64,000 nucleotides of DNA from SZAS-103 sp038216155 (GCA_038216155.1 JBBQQH010000001.1:1-64000); one strand, 5' to 3'; shown: positions 25,692 through 35,011, numbered from the stretch's first letter. Notes: a model not told the origin generated them from the sequence alone. Translations and numbers: made by a program.

Positions 25692-26456
25692 TTACTTGCG
25701 TAGCCGCGCTACCAGCGCCTGCAACGCGCCCTGCGTGTCGGGCTGATTCCACGCATCCAGGAAGCGATCGAGATTCACGCGCTTTGGATCGGTAAGTGCA
25801 TCGACCATGTCCGTTCGCGCCAGCGCGCGGGTGGCGAGCATCGGCGAGGAGGGCAAGGCGAGCAGTTGCTGCAGCCATGCCACGGCGCGCGGTTGTACTT
25901 GATCGAGTTCGACCACTTCATCCACCATCCCGATCGCCAATGCCTGCTCGCCGGTCGGCATCGCGCCCGCGACCAGCAGGCGTTCGGCGCGATACGTGCC
26001 GACCACGCGGCGCAGCAGATGCTGGATACCTTCGGGTACCGCCAGCCCGACCTGCACTTCGTTGAGTCCGATTCGGAAGGGCTTTTCCGGATCGGGAGAG
26101 CGCGCCATCACGCGATAGTCGCAACACAACGCCAGCACGCAACCGCCAGCCGGCGCGTGGCCCGCGATGGCGGCAACCACCGGAATCGGAGATCGCGCGA
26201 TCGAAATCGCGGCGTCGAAAAAATCGCGCCATGCCGCCTTCAGTGCGCTCGCTTCCAAGTCCATCAGGTAGGGCACGTCGAGCCCGCCGGAAAACACGTT
26301 CGGCCCGCCAGACAACACCACGGCGCGCGCCCCTTTTGAAGGGGCCGCCTCGATTGCGGAGCGGAGTGCGCCCAGCAACTCTGGATTGAGCGCATTGACC
26401 GGCGGTCGCGCGAGGCGGATTTCGTGGATGGGGCCGTACGACTGATGCTCAAGCAT
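25692..26456 (-). CDS. Enoyl-CoA hydratase/isomerase family protein (2)
   Basis: A crotonase-fold protein of 254 residues: HEIRLARPPVNALNPELL near the start, the oxyanion-hole motif NVFSGGLDVPYL, and GHAPAGGCVLALCCDYRV. In this copy the position of the first catalytic glutamate (GGxxE/xLA) is valine/leucine (GGCVLAL), while EVQVGLAVPEG follows in place of EINLGxxPG. This suggests an isomerase or other crotonase activity rather than a plain hydratase. It shares little with the copy at 15837-16619 beyond the fold. The gene stands alone, diverging from the copper chaperone gene at 26532. Confidence 0.85.
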   Translation of the reverse strand: MLEHQSYGPIHEIRLARPPVNALNPELLGALRSAIEAAPSKGARAVVLSGGPNVFSGGLDVPYLMDLEASALKAAWRDFFDAAISIARSPIPVVAAIAGHAPAGGCVLALCCDYRVMARSPDPEKPFRIGLNEVQVGLAVPEGIQHLLRRVVGTYRAERLLVAGAMPTGEQALAIGMVDEVVELDQVQPRAVAWLQQLLALPSSPMLATRALARTDMVDALTDPKRVNLDRFLDAWNQPDTQGALQALVARLRK

Positions 26457-26531
26457 GGAATTGGCTCCGCAAGCGATCGGGAATCAGGCGACGATAACGC
26501 ATCGCGAACGCCGGCACGCTAAAATGCGCAG

Positions 26532-27083
26532 ATGAAAACGCGACTGATGCGGATGTTCCCCGCAGCGCCAATGCTGGCTGCTGTGATCATGCTGGTCGCG
26601 GTCAGTGCGATGGCCGCCCCGGCGAACATGGACTTGCCGATGCGGAAGTCCACTGCCGGTTCAATGCCCGCGCCAGCACGACACGCGCAGGGGACGACCA
26701 GTAAACCCACTCGCGTGCACATTGATGCCGCCTGGGTACGCGCCGCTCCGCCGGGCGCGATGATGATGGCTGGCTACATGCGCGTGTACAACGATGGCAA
26801 GACGCCGCTGATCTTCGTGTCGGCGCACAGCGAGGCGTTCGGCACCATCGAACTGCATCGCACGCAGATAAAAAACGGTGTCAGCAGCATGCGTCCTGCC
26901 AGCGATCAGATCATCGCGCCGGGCGGCAGCATGACCCTGGACCCCGGCGGCTTGCACCTGATGCTTATGCAGCCCAAGCGCGCGTTGAAAGTCGGCGACT
27001 CGGTGAGATTCCAGCTGGACTTCGCCGATGGTAGTTCGAGCGTCGTGTTCGCAGCGGTGAGCTCTGAAGCGCCGGGAAAGTGA
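26532..27083 (+). CDS. PCu(A)C-type periplasmic copper chaperone
   Basis: A 183-residue exported protein with a signal peptide (about 1-28, ending VSAMA-APAN), a Met/His-containing linker of roughly 35 residues, then a PCu(A)C domain. The copper site H-x(n)-M-x(n)-H-x-M is visible: ELHRTQIKNGVSSMRP, then GGLHLMLMQPKRALKVGD. Family members deliver Cu(I) to the CuA centre of cytochrome oxidases or act in copper handling. The Met-rich linker is additional to the domain. Neighbours give no functional context; cytochrome oxidase genes are not in this window. Confidence 0.88.
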   Translation: MKTRLMRMFPAAPMLAAVIMLVAVSAMAAPANMDLPMRKSTAGSMPAPARHAQGTTSKPTRVHIDAAWVRAAPPGAMMMAGYMRVYNDGKTPLIFVSAHSEAFGTIELHRTQIKNGVSSMRPASDQIIAPGGSMTLDPGGLHLMLMQPKRALKVGDSVRFQLDFADGSSSVVFAAVSSEAPGK

Positions 27084-27179
27084 TCACTCTTGGGTCGGAA
27101 TCGATAGTGACTGACGCCGATTTGTCACGCAGAATCAGTGACAACGAGATGGGCGTTGCAAGCAGTAGATGAAAGCCCG

Positions 27180-27653
27180 CTAGTCAGGCCGATTCGTATC
27201 GAAGGCGGCCCGCACGCACTCCGGCAATGGCGCTGACTTTCCACTGCGCTTGTCGAACCACACCATCACCACGTGCCCGTCGCAATAGAGGGCTGACGTA
27301 TCTTTCGCCGAAGTGATGCGGTGTCCGAGGGTGAAGCTGCTGTTGCCGATGCGATCGATGAAGAGTTCGACAATCACGTCTTCCGGCCATGCGATCGGTC
27401 GCTTGAAATTCACCAGTGCCGAGGCGACAACGGGTGCGATGTTCTCGTCCATCCACGGGCCGGACAATGTCATTAGCCAGCGCAGGCGCGCTTCTTCCAG
27501 GTAGCGCAGATACATCGCGTTGTTGACGTGATTGAACGCATCCAGATCGCGCCAGCGCACCGCAAGTTCGGTGCGGAACAATGGTGTAGGTACGACTGAA
27601 CCCGAAGGCGTGCCGGTGACCAGCGCAACGTCGATTTTGCTTGACTCGCTCAT
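27180..27653 (-). CDS. Hotdog-fold acyl-CoA thioesterase (YbgC-like)
   Basis: A 157-residue single-domain 4HBT thioesterase. The catalytic pattern VRWRDLDAFNHVNNAMYLRYLEEARLRW contains the conserved aspartate (RDLDAFNHVNN) used by YbgC/4-hydroxybenzoyl-CoA thioesterases. It would hydrolyse short-chain or aromatic acyl-CoA; the exact substrate is unknown. The first 25 residues are a variable, unstructured leader. It overlaps the end of uvrA by 4 nt (ATGA), lying downstream of it on the same strand. Confidence 0.88.
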   Translation of the reverse strand: MSESSKIDVALVTGTPSGSVVPTPLFRTELAVRWRDLDAFNHVNNAMYLRYLEEARLRWLMTLSGPWMDENIAPVVASALVNFKRPIAWPEDVIVELFIDRIGNSSFTLGHRITSAKDTSALYCDGHVVMVWFDKRSGKSAPLPECVRAAFDTNRPD

Positions 27654-30592
27654 GTTCCTGTCCTGCGTCTACGCATCGGTTTGGCTTTTTCCGTTTGGAG
27701 CGCCCGCACCTTTTTTGCCGGGCTGCGCACGCGCGATGCGCTGTCTCCTGCAACGGGCGATAGATGTGGCGCGAGAAAACGACCGGTGTGCGACGCCGGA
27801 TTCGCGGCGACATCCTCCGGTGTGCCCTCGGCAATGATCAGGCCGCCGCGGTGTCCGCCTTCAGGGCCGAGATCAATGACCCAGTCGGCAGTCTTGATCA
27901 CGTCGAGGTTGTGTTCGATCACAACGATCGTGTTGCCGTCGTCGCGCAATTTGTGCAGCACCGCGAGCAAGTGTTCAATGTCGTGAAAGTGCAGGCCCGT
28001 GGTCGGCTCATCCAGCAAATACAGCGTGCGGCCGGTGTCACGGCGCGAGAGTTCCTTCGACAACTTCACGCGTTGCGCCTCGCCACCCGATAGTGTGGTC
28101 GCTGATTGACCCAGCTTTATGTACGACAGGCCGACATCAACCAAAGTCTCCAGCTTGCGGGCGATACTGAGCACCGGACTGAACAGCTCCAGCGCGTCCT
28201 CGATGGTGAGGTTCAACACGTCGTGGATGCTGTGGCCTTTGTACAAAATCTCTAGCGTTTCGCGGTTGTAACGCTTGCCGTGGCACACGTCGCATGGCAC
28301 ATACACGTCGGGCAAAAAGTGCATCTCGACCTTGAGCAGGCCATCGCCTTGACAGGCCTCGCAGCGACCGCCGCGCACGTTGAAGGAAAACCGTCCCGGC
28401 GAATAGCCACGCGCGCGCGCTTCGGGTACCTGCGCGAACAACTCACGCAACGGTGTAAATAACCCGGTGTATGTCGCCGGATTCGAACGCGGCGTGCGTC
28501 CGATTGGCGATTGGTCGATATCGACCACCTTGTCGAACAAATCAAGCCCGGTCACTTCGCGATGCGGCGCGACCGTATGCGATGCACCGTTGATTTCGTT
28601 TGACGCCAGCGCCTGCAGCGTGTCGTTGATCAGCGTTGACTTGCCCGAACCCGAGACGCCGGTGACGCAGGTAAACAAGCCGGCCGGAATGGTCAGATCG
28701 ACATCGCGCAGATTGTTGCCGGTCGCACCGTGCAATTTCAGCAGTGCCATTGGATTGGGCGGCGTGCGCCGGCTCGGCACTTCGATCATGCGTCGCCCGG
28801 ACAGGTAATCGCCGGTCAGTGATTCCGTCGCAGCCAGTACGTCGGCATAACTGCCTTCGGCGACGATGCGACCGCCGTGCACGCCGGCGCCGGGACCAAT
28901 GTCGACGATGTGATCCGCGAGCCGGATCGCTTCCTCATCATGCTCGACCACGATTACGGTGTTGCCCAAATCGCGCAGTCGCGTCAGCGTGCCGAGCAGG
29001 CGCGCGTTGTCGCGCTGGTGCAAACCGATGGATGGTTCGTCCAGCACGTACAGCACGCCGACCAAGCCGGCACCGATCTGCGACGCCAGCCGGATGCGCT
29101 GCGCTTCGCCACCCGACAGCGAATCGGCCTTGCGTTCCAGCGAAAGGTAATCGAGCCCCACATCGACCAGGAAGCGCAGGCGTTCGCGGATTTCCTTGAC
29201 TATCTTGGTCGCGACTTCGCCGCGCCAGCCGGGCAGGGTGAGCTCGGCGAAAAATGCCATCGCCTCGTCGATCGGCAGTCGCACGATCCTTGGCAGGTTG
29301 GTTTCGCCGACAAAGACGTTGCGCGCGCTGCGATTCAAGCGCTCGCCTTCGCAAGTCGGGCACGGCCGGTTGCTGATGTACTTGGATAATTCCTCGCGCA
29401 CCATCTGCGATTCGGTTTCGCGATAGCGGCGCTCCAGGTTCGGCAGGATGCCCTCAAAGCGATGCTTGCGTTGCGTGCGTCCGCCGGCATCGGTGAGATA
29501 CGCAAACGCGATGACCTCGGAGCCACTGCCGTGCAGCACCGCGTTGCGCACGCGTTCGGGCAAGTCCTGCCATGGTGTACCGACATCAAACTCATAGTGT
29601 CGCGCCAGTGAGGCGATCAACTGGAAGTAATAGGCGTTGCGCCGATCCCAGCCGCGGACCGCACCTGCGGCAAGGCTCAACTCGGGATGACCGACCACGC
29701 GCGCCGGATCGAAAAACTGGCTCACACCCAACCCATCACAGGACTGGCACGCTCCGACCGGCGAGTTGAACGAGAACAGCTTGGGTTCGAGTTCGGGCAA
29801 CGAGTAGTCGCACACCGGGCACGAGAACTTGCTGGAAAACACCAGCTCGGGCGCGTCATCGCCGCTTGCATCCAGGTTCACCAGGCTGGCGATGCCGTCG
29901 CCCAGTTTGAGCGCAGTCTCGAAGCTTTCCGCCAATCGCTGCTTCATGTCCTCGCGCGGGCGAAAGCGATCGACCACCGCTTCGATGGTGTGCTTCTGGC
30001 GTAACGCCAGGGCCGGCACCTGGTCAATCTCGTGCAGCGCGCCGTCGACACGGGCGCGTACATATCCTTGCGCGCGCAACTGCTCGAATACTTGCGCATG
30101 CTCGCCCTTGCGGTCGCGAATCAGCGGCGCCAGCAGCATGTAACGCGTTTCCTCGCTCTTTTCGCCGAGCGCCAGCACTTGATCGACCATCTGGCTGACG
30201 GTCTGCGCCTCCAGCGGAAAATGATGGTCGGGGCAGCGCGGCGTGCCCACCCGCGCGAATAACAAGCGCAGGTAATCGTAAATCTCGGTGATGGTGCCGA
30301 CGGTGGAACGCGGGTTGTGCGAGGTCGATTTCTGCTCAATCGAAATCGCCGGGCTCAGGCCTTCGATGTGATCGACGTCGGGCTTTTCCATCACCGACAG
30401 GAATTGCCGCGCATACGCCGACAGCGACTCGACATACCGTCGCTGGCCCTCGGCATAGATGGTGTCGAACGCAAGCGAGGACTTGCCCGAGCCGGACAGC
30501 CCGGTGATCACGATCAGCCGGTCGCGCGGCAGGTCGAGGTCAATGTTCTTGAGGTTGTGAGTTCGTGCGCCGCGTATGCGGATCGTATCCAT
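27650..30592 (-). CDS. uvrA: UvrABC excinuclease subunit A
   Basis: Nucleotide-excision-repair damage-recognition ATPase, 980 residues. Two ABC ATPase modules are seen: Walker A GLSGSGKSS near residue 31-39 and GVSGSGKST in the second half, each with an LSGGEAQR signature. Two zinc-binding cysteine clusters are visible (CPVCDYSLPELEP... with CQSCDG, and CEACQGDG with CDVCHG). Start ATG at 30592 gives the standard N-terminus MDTIRIRGARTHNLKNIDL; an upstream in-frame extension was rejected. It overlaps the downstream thioesterase gene by 4 nt. No SOS box of the E. coli type was noticed upstream. Confidence 0.97.
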   Translation of the reverse strand: MDTIRIRGARTHNLKNIDLDLPRDRLIVITGLSGSGKSSLAFDTIYAEGQRRYVESLSAYARQFLSVMEKPDVDHIEGLSPAISIEQKSTSHNPRSTVGTITEIYDYLRLLFARVGTPRCPDHHFPLEAQTVSQMVDQVLALGEKSEETRYMLLAPLIRDRKGEHAQVFEQLRAQGYVRARVDGALHEIDQVPALALRQKHTIEAVVDRFRPREDMKQRLAESFETALKLGDGIASLVNLDASGDDAPELVFSSKFSCPVCDYSLPELEPKLFSFNSPVGACQSCDGLGVSQFFDPARVVGHPELSLAAGAVRGWDRRNAYYFQLIASLARHYEFDVGTPWQDLPERVRNAVLHGSGSEVIAFAYLTDAGGRTQRKHRFEGILPNLERRYRETESQMVREELSKYISNRPCPTCEGERLNRSARNVFVGETNLPRIVRLPIDEAMAFFAELTLPGWRGEVATKIVKEIRERLRFLVDVGLDYLSLERKADSLSGGEAQRIRLASQIGAGLVGVLYVLDEPSIGLHQRDNARLLGTLTRLRDLGNTVIVVEHDEEAIRLADHIVDIGPGAGVHGGRIVAEGSYADVLAATESLTGDYLSGRRMIEVPSRRTPPNPMALLKLHGATGNNLRDVDLTIPAGLFTCVTGVSGSGKSTLINDTLQALASNEINGASHTVAPHREVTGLDLFDKVVDIDQSPIGRTPRSNPATYTGLFTPLRELFAQVPEARARGYSPGRFSFNVRGGRCEACQGDGLLKVEMHFLPDVYVPCDVCHGKRYNRETLEILYKGHSIHDVLNLTIEDALELFSPVLSIARKLETLVDVGLSYIKLGQSATTLSGGEAQRVKLSKELSRRDTGRTLYLLDEPTTGLHFHDIEHLLAVLHKLRDDGNTIVVIEHNLDVIKTADWVIDLGPEGGHRGGLIIAEGTPEDVAANPASHTGRFLAPHLSPVAGDSASRVRSPAKKVRALQTEKAKPMRRRRTGT

Positions 30593-30895
30593 TCGTCGTC
30601 CGGTGCAGGGCAATAGGCCGCGCCAGTCGGGCGGAGGCAATCTGCCAGTCTAGTCCGGCACAGAACTGCGGGCAAAGGGCCTGATTTCAATCCCATAACG
30701 TTGCGCAACAACGCGAACGGCGCGATCTGGAGCGGTCGATGGCAGAGGAGGCTTCGCTCCTTTCATGCCCGTCTTTCCGAAAGACACCCCGATTTGACCC
30801 TAACCCCTTGCTCCGGCTACAATTCCGCTTCTGTCCCGCCTCGATGCGGGCAGCGTTGTCAGAATAACTACAGATAATTACCAGGAAACCTATTC
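30593..30895. promoter_or_regulatory. Divergent uvrA / rplU intergenic region
   Basis: This 303-bp gap holds no gene. It contains the rplU promoter described separately. The leader between the -10 and the start codon is about 70 nt, and ribosome site AGGAAA is 8 nt before the rplU ATG. Confidence 0.5.
30794..30823 (+). promoter_or_regulatory. Sigma-70 promoter for rplU-rpmA
   Basis: TTGACC (30794-30799) and TACAAT (30818-30823), separated by 18 bp. Each matches the consensus at 5 of 6 positions. Located 73 bp before the rplU start. Confidence 0.75.
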
Positions 30896-31261
30896 ATGTA
30901 CGCAGTTTTGTTTACTGGCGGCAAGCAGTACCGCGTGATGCAGGGCGAGACCCTGCGCGTCGAGAAGCTCGAAGGCGATGTCGGCGCGGCACTGAAGTTT
31001 GAAAACGAGCAGGTGCTGATGTTGGCCGACGCCGACAACATCCATCTGGGCGACGCGCTCAAGGGCAGTTCGATCGGTGCCACCATCAAATCGCACGGTC
31101 GTGCCGACAAGATCCGCATCGTCAAGTTCCGTCGCCGCAAACACCATCGCAAGCAGATGGGCCATCGGCAGAGTTACACCGAAATCGAGATTACCGGCAT
31201 CAATCATGCCGGCAAGCATTCCAAGAACGATGCCAGCGCCAGCGCCGGCAGCCAGGAGTAA
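30896..31261 (+). CDS. rplU: 50S ribosomal protein L21
   Basis: A 121-residue ribosomal protein of the large subunit. Residues 1-102 match L21 (MYAVLFTGGKQYRV at the start, then KFRRRKHHRKQMGHRQSYTEIEITGI), with an additional Ser/Ala-rich tail of about 17 residues. A strong promoter is located upstream, and rpmA follows after 6 bp. Confidence 0.97.
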   Translation: MYAVLFTGGKQYRVMQGETLRVEKLEGDVGAALKFENEQVLMLADADNIHLGDALKGSSIGATIKSHGRADKIRIVKFRRRKHHRKQMGHRQSYTEIEITGINHAGKHSKNDASASAGSQE

Positions 31262-31267
31262 TCAGTC

Positions 31268-31528
31268 ATGGCACATAAGAAGGGTGTAGGTTCCAGCCGC
31301 AACGGTCGCGACTCCAACCCGAAATATCTGGGTGTGAAGATTTACGGCGGCCAGGCGGTGGAAGCAGGCAACATCATCATTCGGCAGCGCGGCACCCAGT
31401 TCCATCCGGGCGTCGGCGTTGGCCTCGGTCGCGATCACACCTTGTTTGCGTTGATCGACGGCAAGGTTGATTTCGCGGTGAAAGGCTTGAAGAAGCGTCG
31501 CACCGTGAGCGTGGTTAACGCGGCCTGA
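31268..31528 (+). CDS. rpmA: 50S ribosomal protein L27
   Basis: An 86-residue protein of the large subunit contacting the peptidyl-transferase centre. The opening MAHKKGVGSSRNGRDSNPKYLGVKIYGGQ is standard and shows no N-terminal cleavage extension of the firmicute type. It closely follows rplU and is followed by an intrinsic terminator at 31548-31576. Confidence 0.98.
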   Translation: MAHKKGVGSSRNGRDSNPKYLGVKIYGGQAVEAGNIIIRQRGTQFHPGVGVGLGRDHTLFALIDGKVDFAVKGLKKRRTVSVVNAA

Positions 31529-31547
31529 GCATTGCGCGCAGCAGATC

Positions 31548-31576
31548 AAAGGCCCCGCTTCTGCGGGGTTTTTTGT
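31548..31576 (+). terminator. Terminator after rpmA
   Basis: CCCCGC-TTCT-GCGGGG followed by TTTTTTG, 24 bp downstream of rpmA. It separates the ribosomal genes from obgE. Confidence 0.9.
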
Positions 31577-31639
31577 TTCTGCTGCAACGTTCCCCGTTGA
31601 CCAGCTACGCTGTTCGTTATGACCTGCGGTCTCCGCAGT

Positions 31640-31667
31640 CCCATTTCCCATTTCCCGTTCCCCGTTG
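31640..31667. repeat. Four tandem heptamers before obgE
   Basis: The heptamer CCCATTT occurs twice followed by CCCGTTC and CCCGTTG, then a CCATCTG remnant; the array ends about 10 bp before the obgE ATG, where the ribosome site should lie. Similar arrays are at 18501-18521 and 51480-51528. Confidence 0.8.
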
Positions 31668-31677
31668 CCATCTGCCC

Positions 31678-32793
31678 ATGAAATTCGTCGACGAAGCACA
31701 AATCCAGGTCCAGGCCGGCAACGGCGGCAACGGCTGCGTGAGCTTCCGGCGCGAGAAGTTCATTCCGCTGGGCGGGCCGGATGGCGGCGACGGTGGCGAT
31801 GGCGGCAGCGTGTGGTTGGTCGCCGACGAAAATCTCAACACCCTGATCGACTTCCGCCACCAGCGCAGCTTTCGTGCCCAACGCGGGCAGAACGGCATGG
31901 GCCGGCAGATGGCTGGCAAGGCTGGAGAGGACAACATCATCAGGGTGCCGGTTGGCACTGCCGTGTTCAATGTCGCTACCGAGGAATTGATCGGCGATCT
32001 GACCGTCGACGGCGACCGCATCCTGGTTGCTCAGGGTGGGCGCGGCGGCATCGGCAACATCCATTTCAAGAGTTCGATCAATCGCGCACCACGGCGCGCG
32101 GTGCCTGGGGCTGAGGGCGAAGCGCGCGAGATCCAGCTTGAGCTGCGATTGTTGGCCGATGTCGGCCTGCTCGGTTTTCCGAACGCCGGCAAATCCAGTT
32201 TTATCCGCGCGGTGTCGGCGGCTACACCACGCGTCGCCGATTATCCGTTTACCACCTTGCATCCGAATCTCGGTGTGGTCAGCGTCGAGGCGCATCGCAG
32301 CTTTGTGATTGCGGACATTCCGGGACTGATCGAAGGTGCCGCCGAGGGGGCAGGACTGGGCGCCTTGTTCCTGCGCCACATCCAGCGCACGCGGCTGTTG
32401 TTGCATCTGGTCGACCTGGTGCCGCTGGACGACACCGATCCTGTTGAGCAAGTTCGCGCCATCGAGCGCGAGCTGTTCAAACACGATCCCGCGCTGATGG
32501 AGAAGCCGCGCTGGCTGGTGTTGAACAAGATCGACCTGTTGCCGCGCGAGGAAGCGCAGGCGCGCGCCGATGCAGTGATTGCCGGACTGGGCTGGGACGC
32601 GCCGTGGTTCGTTGTTTCGGCGCTCAGCCACGACGGCACCCGCGAGGTTTGCCTGAAGGTGCAACAGTTCTTCGACGAGCTCAAATATGCGGCGACTCAA
32701 GACAGCGACGCCGTGGCGCCGCCGCGTGAGCCTGTTCCCGGTCCGCGGGTCGCTGATTCGCCCGCTGCAGATTCACCCGTTTCAGATGCGTGA
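31678..32793 (+). CDS. obgE: GTPase ObgE/CgtA
   Basis: A ribosome-associated, essential GTPase of 371 residues. The glycine-rich Obg domain (MKFVDEAQIQVQAGNGGNGCVSFRREKF, about 1-158) precedes a G domain with GFPNAGKSS (Walker A), the switch-I TTLHPNLGVV, DIPGLIEGA and NKIDLL. The last 40 residues are a variable, proline-rich acidic tail. The ATG at 31678 is the family start; a longer frame to 31573 has no homology. No Shine-Dalgarno sequence is visible, because the heptamer array occupies that place. Confidence 0.96.
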   Translation: MKFVDEAQIQVQAGNGGNGCVSFRREKFIPLGGPDGGDGGDGGSVWLVADENLNTLIDFRHQRSFRAQRGQNGMGRQMAGKAGEDNIIRVPVGTAVFNVATEELIGDLTVDGDRILVAQGGRGGIGNIHFKSSINRAPRRAVPGAEGEAREIQLELRLLADVGLLGFPNAGKSSFIRAVSAATPRVADYPFTTLHPNLGVVSVEAHRSFVIADIPGLIEGAAEGAGLGALFLRHIQRTRLLLHLVDLVPLDDTDPVEQVRAIERELFKHDPALMEKPRWLVLNKIDLLPREEAQARADAVIAGLGWDAPWFVVSALSHDGTREVCLKVQQFFDELKYAATQDSDAVAPPREPVPGPRVADSPAADSPVSDA

Positions 32794-32931
32794 GTTGCAC
32801 GGTTTCGGCACGATGCCGTTGGATTGCGGAACTACCGGCCAGACCAGCACGCAGCAGACGCCCGCGCCAGTTGACGTTCTGCATGAAATTGAGCCTGGCG
32901 TTCCGACATGAGCTGGTGCGTCGCGGACATG

Positions 32932-32954
32932 AAAAAGCCGGCTTGCGCCGGCTT
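32932..32954 (-). terminator. Terminator after rpsT
   Basis: AAGCCGGC-TTGC-GCCGGCTT preceded on the plus strand by AAA, which gives a U run on the minus transcript; 27 bp after the rpsT stop. It also faces the end of obgE. Confidence 0.85.
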
Positions 32955-32981
32955 GATCGTCAATCTATTTGGCAACCTGCC

Positions 32982-33251
32982 TCAGGCAGCCTTGAGCGCC
33001 TTGATACGCGCATTCAGACGGCTCTTGTGGCGCGCAGCCTTGTTCTTGTGGATCAGGCCGCGGCAGGCGAACCGGTCCAGCAACGGCTGCGCGCTGGTGA
33101 ACGCGGCTTCGGCGCCGGGCGCGTCCTTGGAATCCAGTGCCTTCAGCACCTTCTTGACGGCGGTGCGCAGCATCGAGCGAGCGCTGGCGTTGCGGGCGCG
33201 GTGCACTTCGGCCTGCTTGGCGCGCTTCTTTGCTGACTTGATGTTGGCCAA
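32982..33251 (-). CDS. rpsT: 30S ribosomal protein S20
   Basis: An 89-residue small-subunit protein. Reading starts at TTG (33251), giving ANIKSAKKRAKQAEVHRARNAS, with AGGAG upstream. A UUG start in rpsT is known from E. coli, where S20 represses its own translation, so the rare start is likely functional. Longer frames to 33347 were rejected. Divergent from murJ. Confidence 0.96.
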   Translation of the reverse strand: MANIKSAKKRAKQAEVHRARNASARSMLRTAVKKVLKALDSKDAPGAEAAFTSAQPLLDRFACRGLIHKNKAARHKSRLNARIKALKAA

Positions 33252-33337
33252 GGGTAAACTCCTGAAAGATTCGTGGAACGACGGCGGAATAAGAGGATGG
33301 ATTGGGTGTTGAAAAGACCGCGAATTATGGTGTATCA

Positions 33338-35011
33338 GTGAGTCCAAGTCAAATCCCCCCGTCTGCCGAGGAGTTGGGTGGCACCCCGCCAGTGCCGCCG
33401 GTCGTCGGCCCTCCCAGCATGCTGCGTTCGGTCGCCTCGTTTGGCGGCATGACCATGGTCAGCCGCGTGTTCGGGCTCATCCGCGACATCACGATCAGCG
33501 CGGTGTTTGGCGTCAGCGTTGCGACCGACGCTTTCTGGGTCGCATTTCGCATCCCCAACTTCATGCGGCGTCTGTTTGCCGAAGGCTCGTTTACGACCGC
33601 CTTCGTCCCGGTATTCACCGAGGTCAAGGAAACCCGCCCGCATGCCGACCTGAAAGCGCTGGTTTCGCGCACGGCCGGCGCCTTGGGTGCTGTGCTGATC
33701 GTGATCGTCGGCCTCGGCATGCTCTTCACGCCGCAGGTGACGACTCTATTTTCGCCGGGTGCGATCGACGAGCCACACAAGTTTCAGCTCACCGTCGAAC
33801 TACTTCGGCTGACATTTCCATTCCTGCTGTTTGTCTCAATGACTGCGCTCGCCGGCGGCGCGCTCAACAGCTTCCATCGATTTGGCGTGCCCGCGTTGGC
33901 GCCGGTGATTCTCAACCTGTCGATGATCGCCGGCGCGCTGTGGCTGGCGCCGCATCTGCAAACGCCAATCCTCGCGCTAGGCTGGGCGGTCCTGTTCGGC
34001 GGCATCGCGCAGTTGCTGTTCCTGCTGCCGCAACTTGCCAAACTCGATTTGCTGGAATGGCCGCGCTGGGGTTTCTCGCACCCCGACGTGCGCAAGGTGA
34101 TGCGACTGATGGTGCCGACCTTGTTCGGTTCGTCCATCGCACAGGTGAATTTGCTGCTGGACACGGTGATTGCGTCGTTGTTGTACGTTGGTTCGCAAAC
34201 TTGGCTGTCGCAGGCCGACCGCTTCCTTGAATTGCCGCTCGGTGTATTCGGCATCGCATTCGGCACGGTGATGCTGCCGACCCTTGCGCGTTATTTCGTT
34301 AGAGACGACGGCGCCGGATTTTCGCGCACGCTGGACTGGGGCTTGCGCTCGACCTTGATGATCGCTGTGCCGGCAATGCTGGGCCTGATGTTACTGTCGG
34401 TACCTTTGGTGGCAACGCTATACCAGCACGGAAAATTCACGCCATTCCATTCGCACATGGCGGCGCTGTCGGTGTTCGGGCTGAGTTTCGGCTTGCCCTC
34501 GTTCGCGCTGGTTAAAGTGGTGGTTCCGGCGTTCTATGCACGACAGGACACCCGCACGCCAGTGAAGGCCGGCCTGGTGTCGCTGATCTCCAACATGCTG
34601 TTCAACGTGATCATTCTTGCCATCCTCTACAAGCTGTGGGTGCCGGCCGAGTTGCAGCAGGGCTCGATCTGGGTCGCGCTCTCGAAGGTGCCCGGGCTGC
34701 ATTTCGCGCTTGGTTTGGCTTGTGCGCTGTCGAGCTATCTGCAACTGGCATTGCTGTGGTACTGGTTGAAGCGCGCCGGCGTGTATCAGCGGCAGCCTGG
34801 TTGGGGACGTTTTTTTGCACGCTTGGCCATCGCTTGCGCTGCGCTGGTGGTCGCGTTGTTGATTGGCTTGCACTTGGCGCCGGAGTTCACTGCGGCCGAC
34901 GCGACCGCGCGAATTCTCTGGCTCGCTGTTTTGGTAGGCGGCGGCGCGGGCGTGTACGCCATCGCCATGCTGGCGATGGGTTTCCGCTTGCGCGAGCTGC
35001 ATGCGAATTGA
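33338..35011 (+). CDS. murJ: Lipid II flippase MurJ
   Basis: A membrane protein of about 557 residues with 14 hydrophobic helices (MviN/MurJ, MOP superfamily) that moves lipid II across the inner membrane for peptidoglycan synthesis. The family opening is SMLRSVASFGGMTMVSRVFGLIRD; FAEGSFTTAFVPVF and PLGVFGIAFGTVMLPTLARY are further landmarks. The start is uncertain: GTG at 33338 gives a proline-rich leader of 27 residues, the ATG at 33419 gives the minimal protein, and a TTG at 33302 lies behind an AGAGGA. Its neighbour rpsT is divergent, as in many proteobacteria, and ribF follows after 26 bp. Confidence 0.93.
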   Translation: MSPSQIPPSAEELGGTPPVPPVVGPPSMLRSVASFGGMTMVSRVFGLIRDITISAVFGVSVATDAFWVAFRIPNFMRRLFAEGSFTTAFVPVFTEVKETRPHADLKALVSRTAGALGAVLIVIVGLGMLFTPQVTTLFSPGAIDEPHKFQLTVELLRLTFPFLLFVSMTALAGGALNSFHRFGVPALAPVILNLSMIAGALWLAPHLQTPILALGWAVLFGGIAQLLFLLPQLAKLDLLEWPRWGFSHPDVRKVMRLMVPTLFGSSIAQVNLLLDTVIASLLYVGSQTWLSQADRFLELPLGVFGIAFGTVMLPTLARYFVRDDGAGFSRTLDWGLRSTLMIAVPAMLGLMLLSVPLVATLYQHGKFTPFHSHMAALSVFGLSFGLPSFALVKVVVPAFYARQDTRTPVKAGLVSLISNMLFNVIILAILYKLWVPAELQQGSIWVALSKVPGLHFALGLACALSSYLQLALLWYWLKRAGVYQRQPGWGRFFARLAIACAALVVALLIGLHLAPEFTAADATARILWLAVLVGGGAGVYAIAMLAMGFRLRELHAN

